This document shows positions 1 through 11,524 of a stretch of DNA of 64,000 nucleotides, piece by piece. The translations under genes were made by a program, and so were the position numbers. This DNA comes from Cenococcum geophilum 1.58. Taxonomy: Eukaryota; Ascomycota; Dothideomycetes; Gloniales; Gloniaceae. A model generated the notes under the pieces. It did no database searches and was not told the DNA's origin. It saw only the letters and a program-made list of their open reading frames with translations. The DNA lies in NCBI GenBank assembly GCA_001692895.1, contig KV748263.1, forward strand, positions 436,604 through 500,603, written 5' to 3'. Numbering within the stretch: position 1 is the stretch's first letter; each line of letters opens with the position of its first letter.

Positions 1-707
1 GAACAATTCGTTGGAGGAGACTTTGCAGAAGATATCGACGAGGACTTCTTTGGCTTTAAGGAACTTGGCCTTGATAAAGAATTTGGTCTTGCATCGCTTA
101 GCGTTCCACTTCATCTCTTACAAAATAGGATGCACAACGCCTTCCAGGCCCAGAACACGAGGTTTGTCTTCGATCTCATATCCCTACCCATTTTTTGTGG
201 GAAACTGAAACTAAGATTCTGTACAGCAACACGTCAACTACCGGTGTCCTCCTGGAACAACCCCCTCCATTTGAGCCTGTCACTATCCGCAACGTCACAT
301 CCCAGATTGGCCTTGTGCAGGAATGGTTTCTCGCCAAACTACGTGAGAACAATGACGAGCCCCTCCTCGAAGACGAAGACCTACCTATCAAACAACGCTT
401 CCCAAAGCCACGTCTTCCTCCGACAGGCAAGATCTCCAGCCCCCGAAAGCGCCCGCTCAGAGAGCAGCAGCAAATGGCGCGCAAAAAGCGGAAGCTGGAC
501 GAGGGTAAAGATGACAACGCTGCGAATGCAAATGGCCCTGGGGCAGTTAACGGGAACGGGCTGCTCAAGGGGCTGGGTAAGCCGGTGGGTAAACTAAAAC
601 TTGAGATGCCTGGTCATCAGAAAGAGAATCAGGCTACGGCAGAGCCTGAAAAGGATGATGGAAGTGCAGTGGGTATGATTAGTCCAGAAAGTATTGGCGC
701 GGCCTAG
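1..707 (+). CDS. SAGA complex subunit Spt7-like protein, C-terminal part (5' end outside window)
   Basis: The frame is open from base 1 and reads an acidic start followed by [20 protein letters not shown]. It then jumps through a short intron (best fit 166-215, keeping phase 0) into a second exon that ends at TAG 705-707. The second exon holds a proline-rich stretch (EQPPPFEPV), an acidic patch ([13 protein letters not shown]), then [20 protein letters not shown] and a Lys/Arg-rich tail. From memory of the family this matches the C-terminus of filamentous-fungal Spt7, the bromodomain scaffold of the SAGA histone acetyltransferase coactivator in the nucleus. The bromodomain would lie upstream of the window, so the name rests on the tail alone. 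The donor GTCTTC is weak, and a slightly different splice or a frameshift is possible. Confidence 0.55.
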
Positions 708-2176
708 GATCATCATGTCCTCTGGCTTGCGTTTCGAAAGATACCTCAGTTGGATTCGGTTGAGACGGTGAAATGGTTTCTCTCGGCTTAAGGTTCGCTT
801 ATCTAATGCATGAACACAAAGGTGTAGTTCGAGTGGACACCGATCTCGATACTATTGGATCTTGTAGCCTACGGTGATGGGATTGTTATTTCTTTTATGT
901 GTAATTTTACTCCTTTAGGAGCCGGGATGAGCATTGTTCGCTTCTGGTGTTCACGCGGCTTCGTATCTTTTTTTCTCTTCCATGGCTGGTGCCCACATTT
1001 CACTCTCGTCATTTCTCTTTATTGTTTTGTCCATTTCTCATATTCACGAGAGTCGAATGAACGGGACGGCACGGTTGAGCAGGATGCGGTATGGACCAGT
1101 TATTTTCTACCGTGGGTAGGTGCGGGAGCCGGTTGGCTTGCAGATCTGGCGCAGGCGTTTTTGTCCTCAATGGGTTCTGGTTGGGGATGCGAACGGGCGG
1201 ATTGGGTGGCGGGCGGTTGTATACCCAATGCCTTGGACTTCATTATTTGTTTCATTTTAAATCCCACCAGAGTTCTAGAGCGGGACCGAGCAAGGGGCTA
1301 GTGAGGGCGTTTCTTTGTATATACGGACGCCGTGTGGAATGTCCCGGGGGTAGTGCGCTCTAGAGTAATACTAGAAAATCCGATTCGTTGATTAAGTGGT
1401 TCATAGGCTAGATATAGTGATGGCTGACTTTGATGTAGCTCAGAATTTCTCTAGCTTGGGCTACTAAATTGCTTGTTACGCAGCCAATAATGTCATGAAA
1501 AAGAGAGATGGAGCTGGACTGAGTTTTTATAGAGTGAGCACCTTAATCAAGTAGCATGCAGTGAGTCAAAGCTCTTCAACGAATTGTTTTTATGTTCTTA
1601 ATCTAGTAGTTGGGTATTCCTCAATGCTTCATGCTAATTCCTCTCTACATTCTAACAGTATCAAATTTTCTCTTTGCAATAGTTGCCCTCATGAGTGTCA
1701 TACCTAGAAAAAACAGAAGAAACGATAGCTACCAAGATTGCTCAGCCGACCTATACGTACAGGATGAAAATACCAAAGCATCTCTTCTCCTACACTTTCC
1801 TGCTTTTATCCTGTCTCTGCTAAATTGTTATATATGTCTCCTCCATCTGCCACCTTGTCGTTTGACTATTATGCATAAAAAGCTGGCGAAGTTTCTTTGA
1901 GATAATATAGAGTGACCGTTGACACAAATTCATTTTTCACGTCGACATTTGGACGTTTTACTCCTTTCCTCCACAAGCGATACGTGAGTGAATTAAAACT
2001 ACCAGAACGAACTCTCACTAGTTTGAGCTATGAAGGCCCAAAGTACAAAACCCTCTTCTTCTTTTTGTTGGAGCTTGTTTACACCATCAACCCAAGATTC
2101 GAAGCTACGGAAACCTACAAGTTGGTCTACCCCTAGATTCACGGTTCTTCGGCTCGCGAGTCACTACCCGAACTAG
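708..2176. other. intergenic stretch, no gene supported
   Basis: This holds the 3' untranslated region of the upstream gene and about 1.4 kb of moderately AT-rich DNA. Open frames here (for example 855-1301 on the plus strand) have no recognisable domain, no good start context and no flanking splice sites. Possible distal promoter elements of the disrupted gene at 2177 cannot be pinned down. No RNA gene seen. Confidence 0.5.
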
Positions 2177-2411
2177 ATGGCTGCTCGCCGTCCAATCGGC
2201 GTTTCCCAAATCCAGTATATTCTCGATCTCTTCCACTTCTCCGCCGAAGCTGATCTCTCATCCCACCTTCTCACCCACGATGCCTTCCTCGCCCCTTGGG
2301 CAGTCTACTGCGACAGCTTCCTTTGGGGCCCGCGCTACAAGCCACAGTGTCGCGGTCCGGAAACCTGAGATCTCATCCCGCTAGTAACGCATGCGATGGA
2401 GCATGGCGTGC
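2177..2411 (+). pseudogene. left half of an unidentified gene split by the hAT insertion
   Basis: An ATG at 2177 opens a frame of normal codon composition (MAARRPIGVSQIQYILDLF...) that meets TGA at 2366-2368 and then stays open up to the insertion. Removing 2412-26009 plus one copy of the 8-bp duplication joins this frame, in phase, to 26018 onward (ITHAMEHGVLREDCRDTEASLDI-type reading, then a TAG before VLFFATLMRNLEAAGEIF). I do not recognise the family. The TGA could come from CGA and the TAG from CAG by single C-to-T changes. The gene is broken by insertion and by nonsense changes; no function can be assigned. Confidence 0.5.
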
Positions 2412-2437
2412 CAGTGAAAGGATTGGACTGGAGTGGA
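2412..2437 (+). repeat. hAT left terminal inverted repeat
   Basis: This 26-bp end matches the complement of 25984-26009 at most positions, including the first six bases CAGTGA and the internal TTGGAC. Just inside it, 2431-2463 holds an 11-bp perfect inverted repeat (GGAGTGGATTT, 7-9 bp spacer, AAATCCACTCC). The GGAGTGGATTTGA motif recurs near the right end on the other strand, as expected for subterminal transposase-binding repeats. Confidence 0.8.
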
Positions 2438-2539
2438 GTGGATTTGACCCCTAAATCCACTCCATACGCCTAAAAGCTCGTGGAGCTCCAGGGCTCCAGT
2501 ATGGCTCCATATCAAATATATACTATAAATAGTAAGTCT

Positions 2540-3739
2540 TAACGGTAGGGTGGTGTTGAGGAAAAGAAGGAAGACTTAATTAAGCTTATTATATTAACTC
2601 TAAATCGCTTAGCTTCCTATACAAAAGCCTCCTCATCTTCTACCTCAATCGCCTTAAAAGCAGCGTACGCGTCCTCATCGGAGCTCTTATCATCGCCATC
2701 ACTAAGCTCAATAGCCTCTGGCTCAGCCGAAGCTACCTCCGCTACTGCCTTTACAGCTTCCTCCGCTGCCGCCTTTGCAGCTTCCTCCATGGCCTTTTAG
2801 TATGCTGCGACTCGGGCCTTTAAGACCTCCTTTGGTGATACGGATTGTAGTATAGGCTCTCCCTCTATAATTCCCACTTCCAAACTATCAAACGTGCCCT
2901 TACTCGGAGGCCCGTACTAGTGGCGGAGACACTTATTTGCCTTAATAATATCCATTTGTAAGCGAGAGCGACAATCCTCTAGAAGAATCTTATAGCTGCT
3001 AAAGAGTCGCTCGCACTTATCTAATATAGGTGGTATTGCAAATATATTAAGGGCGAACTGAGCAAGATTGGGTTAGCTGTCGTAGCGATCCAGCTAATAT
3101 TGTATAACATCAAAATCGTCAAAGTCGTCTATACGGAGGTAGTTCATTTCTAAATATTCCTGCAAGCAATTAGGAGTGGTAGGAGGTGTATTAGCGGGGT
3201 CGTCGGCATGTATCCTTTTAAGACGCTTATAATTACAAGCAGAGGTATAGATCTTTAGCTTTAACGGCGGCGGTATAGAATTATCTGTCGTCGCTAAAGG
3301 CGTAATTCAAGTCTTACCTTTATATTCAAGCCAGAGCTCTTGTATAAGAGCTTTAACTTTTAGAATCCAAGCCCGCTTATCCTTATACGCCCCCTAATTG
3401 TCCTGAAACCACTGCATCTTAAGTATTGGGTTAAGAACGATCGCTATATAGTAAGTAGCTGTCTCATCTACCTTACAGTAATACTTCTCACACTTTTGCC
3501 ATATAGCCTCCGAACAGCCAGCCAATTACTTATAGTTTTGTAACTCCGCAGTTCGTCGTTTCTAGGAGGCGAGCTTAGTAAACTTTTGCTAAGTCTTTTT
3601 AAGCTCCAGTAAAAGCCAATTAAGAGTCTAAAAGTGATCCGTAAGGCCTGTATGCTTACCTTCTACCATAATAGTAGCTTCGTAAAAAGCTTTAAGGTAA
3701 TCATGCAGATGCTTAAGCTCCCGCTAATGTCGCGCAAGA
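2540..3739 (-). pseudogene. hAT transposase, C-terminal half (RIP-mutated)
   Basis: Read on the minus strand from 3739 down, the broken frame gives AILLARH, then LLELKKT, then the dimerisation region AIPPILDKCERLFSSYKILL, followed by RSRLQMDIIKANKCLRH. This is the classic C-terminal hAT dimerisation block. It ends in an Ala/Glu-rich acidic tail at about 2600-2800 (EEAAKAAAEEAVKAVAEVAS). Several TAG and TAA codons interrupt it, mostly at former CAG or TGG codons, as RIP would produce. The reading continues the fragment at 24126-25600 once the Copia insertion and its AGTAT duplication are removed. Confidence 0.85.
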
Positions 3740-3744
3740 AGTAT

Positions 3745-4006
3745 TGTTGAACGGACGATCAGGAATGAGAACTCTGTTTTATTAAAGAGGGCTCTAGAAG
3801 CTCTCTTATATACATTAGGTAGGTCCTAAATATAATGACGACGACGTCGTCATGTAGTAGGTCATAGTTAAGAGAAACAGGTAATGAGACGTTCGATGAG
3901 ACATACGAGCTCAAGATACGAGACAACTGAGACATAGTTCGTATAGACGATCTAGGTCGTCAGACAGTATTACGATAGTAGTAAGGAACTTCGATTCAGG
4001 TCGACA
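3745..4006 (-). repeat. LTR of Copia A (3' LTR in element orientation)
   Basis: 262 bp, nearly collinear with 23859-24120; differences are G/A and C/T transitions. This copy keeps more CpG (for example GACGACGACGTCGTC) than the right copy and the intact ends TG...CA. Confidence 0.9.
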
Positions 4007-4079
4007 CACCCCCCCAGCTGCACAGAGCCTTCTGGGCTGCTGTAGAAATACTAAAAAGTCACGATAGCAATTTGGTGTT

Positions 4080-4825
4080 AAGTTAAAGGAAATCCTCTAT
4101 ATATTTACCTTACCTAAATATCATTTAAATTAAATTAAATTAGATCCTTAATATTAACGAGGTTTAATTACTAAACAAACATCTCGTGCTTTTAACAAGG
4201 TAGAGCCTTTATTAGGCCGTCTACTATTATATCCGCAGTAGGCACCTATTTAATATTAATGCTTCCTTTACGAACTTCCTGGCGGAGCTAGTGGTAATAA
4301 ATATTAACGTGTTAAAGCTTAGTATTAAGCTCTATATCGCTTTTAGTGAGTAGTTAAATCGTCTATAGGTTATCACAATATATCGTTTACTTCTTATTAG
4401 GGTTAAATCTGATTTCTTTAAAGAATCGCTGCCACTAAATTAACTCAGTAGCTACATGCGATAGGGCTAAAAGCTCTACTTCTGTACTTAATTTTATTAC
4501 TAACTTCTACTTTATAAATCGCTAGTTAATTAGCCCTCTAAATAAGGTAAATAGATAACCTTCTATGCTCTTTCTACTTACTAGGTTATTACTAAATAAT
4601 ACATCGCTAGCCCTTATAAAGATCTAGTTTATTACATTCTCCTTTAAGTACTTAATTATAAGAGTCTTAGTTTAATTAAGGTAGGTAATTGCCCTTATAG
4701 CAGCTGCGTCGTAAATTAGTAACGGATTTTGTAAGAATTCTAATAGCTTACTTACTATTCTTACTATATCTAGATAAGTGATATTAGCTATATAGAGTAT
4801 AAATCCGACTTTCCTCTAATAGGCG
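4080..4825 (-). pseudogene. Copia A pol, RNase H and 3' end
   Basis: On the minus strand the broken frame reads TIYCDNLQTIRLLTKSDIEL, then TKLRHVNIYHHWLRQEV, then WVPTADIIVDGLTKALP. These are the standard Copia RNase H landmarks (D-N-x-x-x-I-x-L, K-x-x-R-H-V-D-I, and the ADxLTK tail). Stops are frequent. The upstream part of pol resumes at 13366 beyond the Gypsy insertion, and TAGGT is duplicated at the break. Confidence 0.85.
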
Positions 4826-4830
4826 TAGGT

Positions 4831-5256
4831 TGTTACGGACGCTTTAAGTACAATATTACAACTACTTAGAGAAGAGTCGGAAGAAGCTAGTTGGTTAATG
4901 TAAGCACGGTCTAGGATGGAACCCGTAAAACCATATAACGAGGAATAGTAAGCAGAGTCACGTAATGTGATCTATATAATCTATATAATCTATATAATCT
5001 ATAACAGAGCGAATAAAGCAAACAGAGTAAATAGAGCAACGACTTTTATAGGAGTACGGCTGTGTATTTAAGGACCCTTAGTCCCTACCTAGATAGTTCC
5101 TTCCTCGTAGTAATTCTCAGAATACAATTAGAGTTAATCTATTAGGCAACCACTCCACTAGTTATTATTACGTTGTTAACTACTATCTTTACATTTCCTA
5201 CACACCTAGCCTATTAACAGAGCCTACCGTAGTTCCTACTATAAGGCTCCGTTATA
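4831..5256 (+). repeat. 5' LTR of the Gypsy element
   Basis: 426 bp, starting TGTTACGGACGC and ending CTCCGTTATA (CA decayed to TA). It contains a run of TCTATATAA repeats around 4970-5000. It is 36 bp shorter than the 3' LTR, mainly because a 9-bp tandem array is expanded in the latter. Confidence 0.9.
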
Positions 5257-5310
5257 TAATTACTACCTAGTTACGGTATTAAATATAAAAAGTTAAATAA
5301 TATACTACCA

Positions 5311-7000
5311 AAAGCAGCCACTACAACGCCATTGACGGCGGCAACTACTTTAAGGTTAGGGGGTAACACCAATATAGCGGACACTAACTCGCAACAACCT
5401 ATAATAGTAGGATAATTACAAGAAATAGTGGATTAATTAATAGAAAATAATATAATACTTAAGAACAGACTTAACGGGATCGGAGCAGTAAAGGTTAAGT
5501 TACCTTTAATTAAATAATTATTAGGAGAAAGATTAAAGCTTAAAGGATTCCTAATATAAATACATTTTAAAGTCATATAGGAAGGGGCTAAGTTAGCCAT
5601 AATAATAGACTAGATAGCCTACGCAGGACTATTCCTAACGGGTTAGGCACTTAAATAGTTTAAACCCTACTTAACAGAAATATAGACTAATGGAATAACT
5701 ACTACTAATTAAGAGGTATGATTTGTGTTTTTTTAGCTAGGCAGAATTTGTGGAACAATTAATATAGATATTTAGGGACCTAAAAGCAACAACTATAGTG
5801 GAGAGAAAGCTTCAGAACCTAATATAGCAAACTTTAGCAATTAAGTACACGACGTAGTTTTAAATACTTACGATATAGGTTGAATAGAATAATAAGGCGC
5901 TTATAGCATAGTATAAACAGGGACTTAAGGCTAAAGTCTAGGACATAATTATTCTAATAGAAAATGCGGATACCTTAAGGGAATTAATAGATTAAGCAAT
6001 TAAGATTAATAATAGGATCTTCTAAAGGGAACAGGCTAAAAGAGGCTAAGATAGAGTTTCATAGTTATATAAGACGTAGAGTACGTAATAACTAAAGCTA
6101 AATTAGAAACTATAGTATGGCGCAGAGCTAATAGACCTAAGTGGTACTAAAGAAGCCTATAAGAGATAGAGTAAGAAACTATAGAAACCTAAAGGTTAAA
6201 AATCTAGTAATTATAGGACTAAGAAGTAGAGGCTAAACTAAGGATCTTAATAGCAGAAAACGTTTAGGCGGACTCTATAATAAAGTTAATAGTTTAAAAA
6301 CGGAGCTTATATAAATTATAGAAAATAGGGTTACTTTACAAGGGACTATAAAGATAGTTAGAGTTACTATATAATAAAGGGAACTAGACTAATAGTATAT
6401 AACACACACGTATAAAGGGATAATAGTATACTACAAGGAACAAAAGAGTGTTTAATTAAAAGTTTTGCGTTTTATTATAATAACGTATACTAAATTTATA
6501 AAGACGCTAAGTACGGTATAAGCTATTAGCTATAAGAGCTAGAGTTAAAAGGACTTAAAGGAACTAAAGAGTTAGATAAAAAATAAGATTAACTCTATAA
6601 GCTAAATTAAGATATTACAGTAATATATGGATAAGGATTAGTAATAATAATAATAGAGTTAGAGTACTTATTAATTAACAGCAATAAGGATAGTAAAGGA
6701 ACTAACTAGGGGTATCTAAACCTTAATAACGTAATAGAAGCAGAGACTAAAACCGCTATAGAGTAAGGTTTAGTAACGGGTATTACAATACCATTAAATA
6801 CGGCATCTATCGCTTTATAAGACGAAAGGAGCAATATCTAAAGACGATTAAGTAAGCAGATGACTGCTAGTGCTAGCTCACCACTTAATAAAAGCAAAAG
6901 GCTAAAGGCTTAAGATTCTTAAGATAAGATAAAAAATAACTAAGATTCTTAAGACGAGATAAGGCATGCTTAGAGACCTATAATAGACAATAACCAATAG
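5311..7000 (+). pseudogene. Gypsy gag relic
   Basis: The frame after the 5' LTR starts in an Ala/Thr-rich region and continues as a stop-riddled gag. At 6308-6350 the sequence corresponds to a retroviral-type CCHC zinc knuckle in which the Cys and His codons now read Tyr (TGC to TAT, CAC to TAC), the outcome expected from C:G to T:A mutation. The boundary with pol is uncertain: 7000-8400 holds further broken frame with no landmark I can name. Confidence 0.65.
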
Positions 7001-8399
7001 AGTAGAGCAGCAGCTTAGTTTAAGAATATATAAATAAGCTCAGGATAAGTATTTCTAACGGTATAAGACTCTTAAAATAAGATAAGTAAAATCTAGAACT
7101 CTTAAGACGAGATAAGGACACTAGTAAAGCCTAGTTAAACTAAGGCTAGAGCTAAGCTTAGGTTAAAAGCAAGCTTAGGATTAAAGAATCTAAGGGATTA
7201 AAATTTTGGAGTGTAAATTAAGACACCTATAAGTAAGAGGTAAGGGGCTTCTTTATAGATTAGAGAATCTATAATATAAACAGTAGTTAGACTAGGAGAT
7301 AGATACATAGACCTAGAGGACTTACTAGTTAAATAAGATATTCAGACTAAAGATTAAGAGTTTAATACCGAGATTAAGAAGCAAGAAGACTTTAAGGATC
7401 TGCTCGTAAGACGCGAAAAGAAAGAAACCATAGAGGAATTTAGAGCGAGAATTACCTTATAGCAAGAGCAGAAACTAAACAAGAGATCTAGCATATTAGG
7501 ACGTATAAGGGATAGAGTACCCGTATAAAGGATCACTAATAGGCCGAGAATAGGCACACTAAGAGCTAAATAGCTTACTAAACTGGAATAAGAAGAGGAT
7601 TTAGGGATTCCTACTAGGTTCGAAGAATAACATATAAAGGGCTGTTATAACGTAGTAATAAGAAGATACTTCCTTATAAATAAGCCGTATATACTCTAAT
7701 AGCTATACTAAAAGTGGTATAGATAGCGACATAATAATAAATGGGAAGATTTCTATATGTGGTTAGACGAGAAAGTTATCTAAGACTACTCTATTACGGA
7801 AAAAGCAATAAATTATATTAAGGGAGCCTTAATTATAACGTTAAAAGACCTAGAGGAATAATTAGAGGACTAGAGAAGTAAGAGGCGCGTCTTAGTACCT
7901 ATAAATAAAGTTATAACGTTTAGATTAGTGCGATAGAGGTTTAAACTTAAAGATAAAAATAAGCTAAGAGTTAACCTAAAGCACCTAGCACACTATATAC
8001 TATTATGGATCGCATATATAGACGATATATACGAGATATATAAGAATCTAAAAAAAAAGAATTGGAAATACCCTATAAGGATATACTAGATAATAGATAA
8101 ATAATAATATAGGAATACTAAGTATATATACAGCTGGCATCTAGCAGAAATCCAAGAGGAAGGAGGTTTAACACTTTAACTAGGAAAATTCCTTACGGAA
8201 GAATACTTAGATAAATAACAATAGTGGGAATACCTAGAAAATACCTATCTATAGTATATTAAAGACAAAAAGCGAACTAGGTATTAGCTAAAGAATAAGC
8301 TAAGTATAATAGGATTAAGTAGCTAATAATTAGGAAAAGTAGAGGCCTATAGGACTAGAGGGAGCTAGTAGTAGAACCTTAAACCCTTAAAGGAATTTA

Positions 8400-11177
8400 A
8401 GGACAATACCTAAATTTAAAAATTAAATGGCAAGATTAATAGTTTAAAGTATTAGTAAATAGTAGAGCAATAAGAAACCATATCTTACTAATAGCAGTTA
8501 AAAGAATGGGAATACTATATAGGTAGAAGGAGCACCCTTACTTATTAGTAACAATTTTAGGAGATCCAATAGCCTACGGAGGAGGCATTATTAATCTTAA
8601 AATAGGACCAATTTAAATAACTATTAAAGGAAAATAAGTTGAGATATCTTTCGACATATTACCATTAGGGAATAATAAGGCAGTATTAGGAATGCCTTAG
8701 TTACAAGAATATAATCCAAAAATTAATTAGGTTATAGGTTAGGTCAATATCAAAAATACACAATAACGCAAGATACAACAATAAGCTAAGTTAGTATAGT
8801 ACTAAGTTGGAGCAATATATAAGGAGACCAATTAAGGATTAAGCTATATACTAAAAAGATACCACAAGTATAGCAAGAAGCTATAGTCACTAAAAAGTAA
8901 AAAGCTATTAGATTATATAGCATAGGACTATAAGATAGAACTAGAACTAGGAATAAGTTTAAGGTTCTACCCAACTTATAAGTTAATAGAGAAAGAGTTA
9001 TAAGCACTTAAGGAGTTTATCTAGGAAAATCTTTAAAAGGGATACATTAGACTATCGTAGTTATTAGCGGGATATCTAGTACTATTCGTACTAAAGAAAA
9101 ATGGAAAACTTAGACTATATATTAACTATAGGCAGTTAAACAGCATTACTAGAAAGGATAGGTATCCTTTACCCCTAATTAGCGAAATTTAAGATAGGAT
9201 CGGTAATGCGTAAATCTTTACAAAGATAAATCTAAGATGGGCGTACTATTAGATTAGGATTAAGGAAGGCAATAAATATAAGGCAGCCTTTAGGTTAAAG
9301 GAAGGACTATATAAACTATTAGTTATACAATTCGGGCTTATAAATACACTAGCAACGTTTTAGAAGCGTATTAACAATATATTAAGAGAATACTTGGATA
9401 AATTTATTATAGTATACCTTAATAATATTATCATCTACTTAATAAGCGAGGAAGAATATAGAGAATACGTTAAATAGGTCTTAAAGAAACTACAAGAAGA
9501 ATAAATACTAGTAGCAATTAAGAAATATAAATTCTTTACTAGAAAGACAGATTTCGTTAAATTTATTATTAAACTAGGCCAACTTAGTATAGATCTAAAG
9601 AAGATCGAAGCTATAGTAAATTGGTAAGAACTAGAAAATATAACGCAGTTAAGGTCATTTTTAGGATTCTGCAATTACTGCAGAAGGTTTATAGCTTAAT
9701 AGTTAAAGAACATCGAGCCACTTATAAGATTAACAAAGAAGGAAGAACTATAGGCATAAAAAGAGGAATAAAAGGAACTGTTTAAAAGGATTAAACAATT
9801 GTTCACCCAGGAGCCAGTTCTTAAAATCTATTAACTATAGTTAGAGACAGTAGTTAAAACGGATGCATTAGACTATGCACTAGAAGCGTACTTCCTACAG
9901 AAATATAAAGATAAATGGCACCTAGTAGTATACTATAGTCAAAAGATAACACTACTAGAACTAAACTATAACATCTATAACAAGGAGTTATTAGGTATAA
10001 TTACAGCACTAAGGGAATAGAGATCATTCTTATACGGCATAGAGAAACCATTTTTAGTTAAGACGGACTATAAGAACCTAATAGGGTTCCTAATAATAAA
10101 AGAACTTAATTATAGATAAGTTAGATAGGCAGAGATGCTTACAGAATACTATTTCAAGATTTAATATACTAAGGGTATAGAGAATGCACGAGCAGACACT
10201 TTAAGCAGAAAAACCAAACTATAAAGCAATAAAAAGCCATTAGGGGCTTTACTATAAAAAGATACAGATAGATTAATTAGATATAATTATCCGAAAATCG
10301 TAGTAATATAGGAACAAAAGATCCACGAATTACTAGAGAGTAATTAGACGTAAAAGATCCTAAACGCATAAATAAAGGATCTAGACTTAAAGTAGTACAA
10401 AAATTAAGAAGTAACGTATATGCCAAGATCTATTATAAAAGAGTTTGTTAAGTCATTTTATAAGGGACTAACTTAAGGACATAATAGAGCTATAGGCTTA
10501 GTGTTAAGACTTTAAGAGGAGTACATTATTAATAGAATCTGGGGACTAGTTAAGTAAGTTATAAAAAAATATTTAGACTGCTAAAGGAACAAACTAATAA
10601 GATATAAGCTATATAGAGAGCTACAACCTATTAAAATACTAGGAAGACTATAGGAGGTTATATTATAGGACTTTATTATTAAGTTACTAAAGTTAAGAGA
10701 CCCTATTACCGGACAAGATTATAACGCGATTTTAGTAATAATAGACAAGCTTATAAAGTAGGGATACTTTATAGCATGCATAGAAGAAATATTAGTAGAA
10801 GATATTGCTAGAATCTATGTTAAAGAAGTATTTATAAGACATAGAGTACTAAGTAAAATTATATCGGATAGAGATCTAAGATTTATAGCAGTATTCTAGG
10901 AAGTATTCTTAGTAGAGCAAGGAGTTTAAGCAGCAACTTCTACCGCATATTATCTACAGACAGACGGTTAAACGGAAAAATTAAATTAGATACTAGAATA
11001 GTATCTAAGGCATTATATTAATTATATACAAAATAATTAGGTATTACTATTACCAGTTATATAATTTATATATAATATAACACCGCAAAAAGGAATAGGT
11101 ACGTTACTATTTAAGGCGAATTACGGATATAAGCTAAGGACCTTACTATCGCTATAATAAGTAAAAAAGATAAGTAG
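8400..11177 (+). pseudogene. Gypsy pol: protease, reverse transcriptase, RNase H, integrase core
   Basis: The protease region lies around 8440-8720 (VNSGAIRNH then AVLGMP). Reverse transcriptase follows with [18 protein letters not shown] near 9092 and FGLINTLATF near 9330. The YLDD catalytic box reads YLNN at 9415-9426. The connection domain has LRSFLGFCNYCRRFI near 9650. RNase H has KTDALDYALEAYF near 9860. Integrase has GHNRAIG near 10480, VIIDKLIK near 10740 and ISDRDLRFIA near 10860. Internal TAG/TAA codons occur every few dozen residues. Domain order identifies Ty3/Gypsy. The frame is cut at 11177 by the miniature element and resumes at 11631. Confidence 0.9.
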
Positions 11178-11182
11178 CACAG

Positions 11183-11283
11183 TGTAAGAGTATATATATT
11201 AGGTCCCGCCGCGCTTACAACAAGTTCGCAAGCACTCTTAGTCTTTTTAGCCGTATAGCAACATAAAGGCGGGCCACGTTACA
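11183..11283 (+). repeat. left 101-bp terminal repeat of the miniature element
   Basis: Differs from the right copy at about nine positions. At each one the left copy has A or T where the right has G or C (for example CTTACAACAAG against CTTGCGACAAG), so mutation is concentrated on this copy. The right copy can form an 8-bp hairpin GCTTGCGA/TCGCAAGC; here the stem is broken. Confidence 0.85.
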
Positions 11284-11316
11284 ATTATGCTTGCGAACTT
11301 ACTAGGGCCAGGTATC

Positions 11317-11333
11317 GTGGGTTTAATCCCCAT
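11317..11333 (+). other. tRNA T-arm-like motif inside the miniature element
   Basis: GTGGG-TTTAATC-CCCAT forms a 5-bp stem with a 7-nt loop, and GGTTTAATCCC matches an RNA polymerase III B box apart from one C-to-T change. I found no matching anticodon arm, D arm or acceptor pairing around it, so it is not a tRNA gene. It may be a tRNA-derived fragment or a chance match. Confidence 0.4.
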
Positions 11334-11524
11334 CAGTCACTTCGCTCTAGTATAGTCTAACACACATCCGTGCGATAAAGCGTCGGTGGAGATTCCAATC
11401 GCTTATATTACTAGGGACTAACTAATATAGTGATACTCTTGACGTTTAATCCCTGTGGCGCGAACGGGCGCATAGAGGAATCCCTGTGAGCGCTTGAGGA
11501 CGAGCGCGTAGAGGAGAGGGCAAT

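Noticed and set aside
855..1301. 148-codon plus-strand frame
   Set aside because: Its apparent residues are Phe/Cys/Trp-rich in a pattern typical of random translation; no homology recognised and it lies just after a gene end.
4970..5000. CRISPR-like regular repeats (TCTATATAA runs)
   Set aside because: Simple tandem AT-rich repeats inside a Gypsy LTR of a eukaryote, without spacers; no CRISPR array is present in the window.
11317..11333. Complete tRNA gene in the miniature element
   Set aside because: Only the T arm is present; no D or anticodon arm or acceptor stem can be folded, so it is reported as a motif only.
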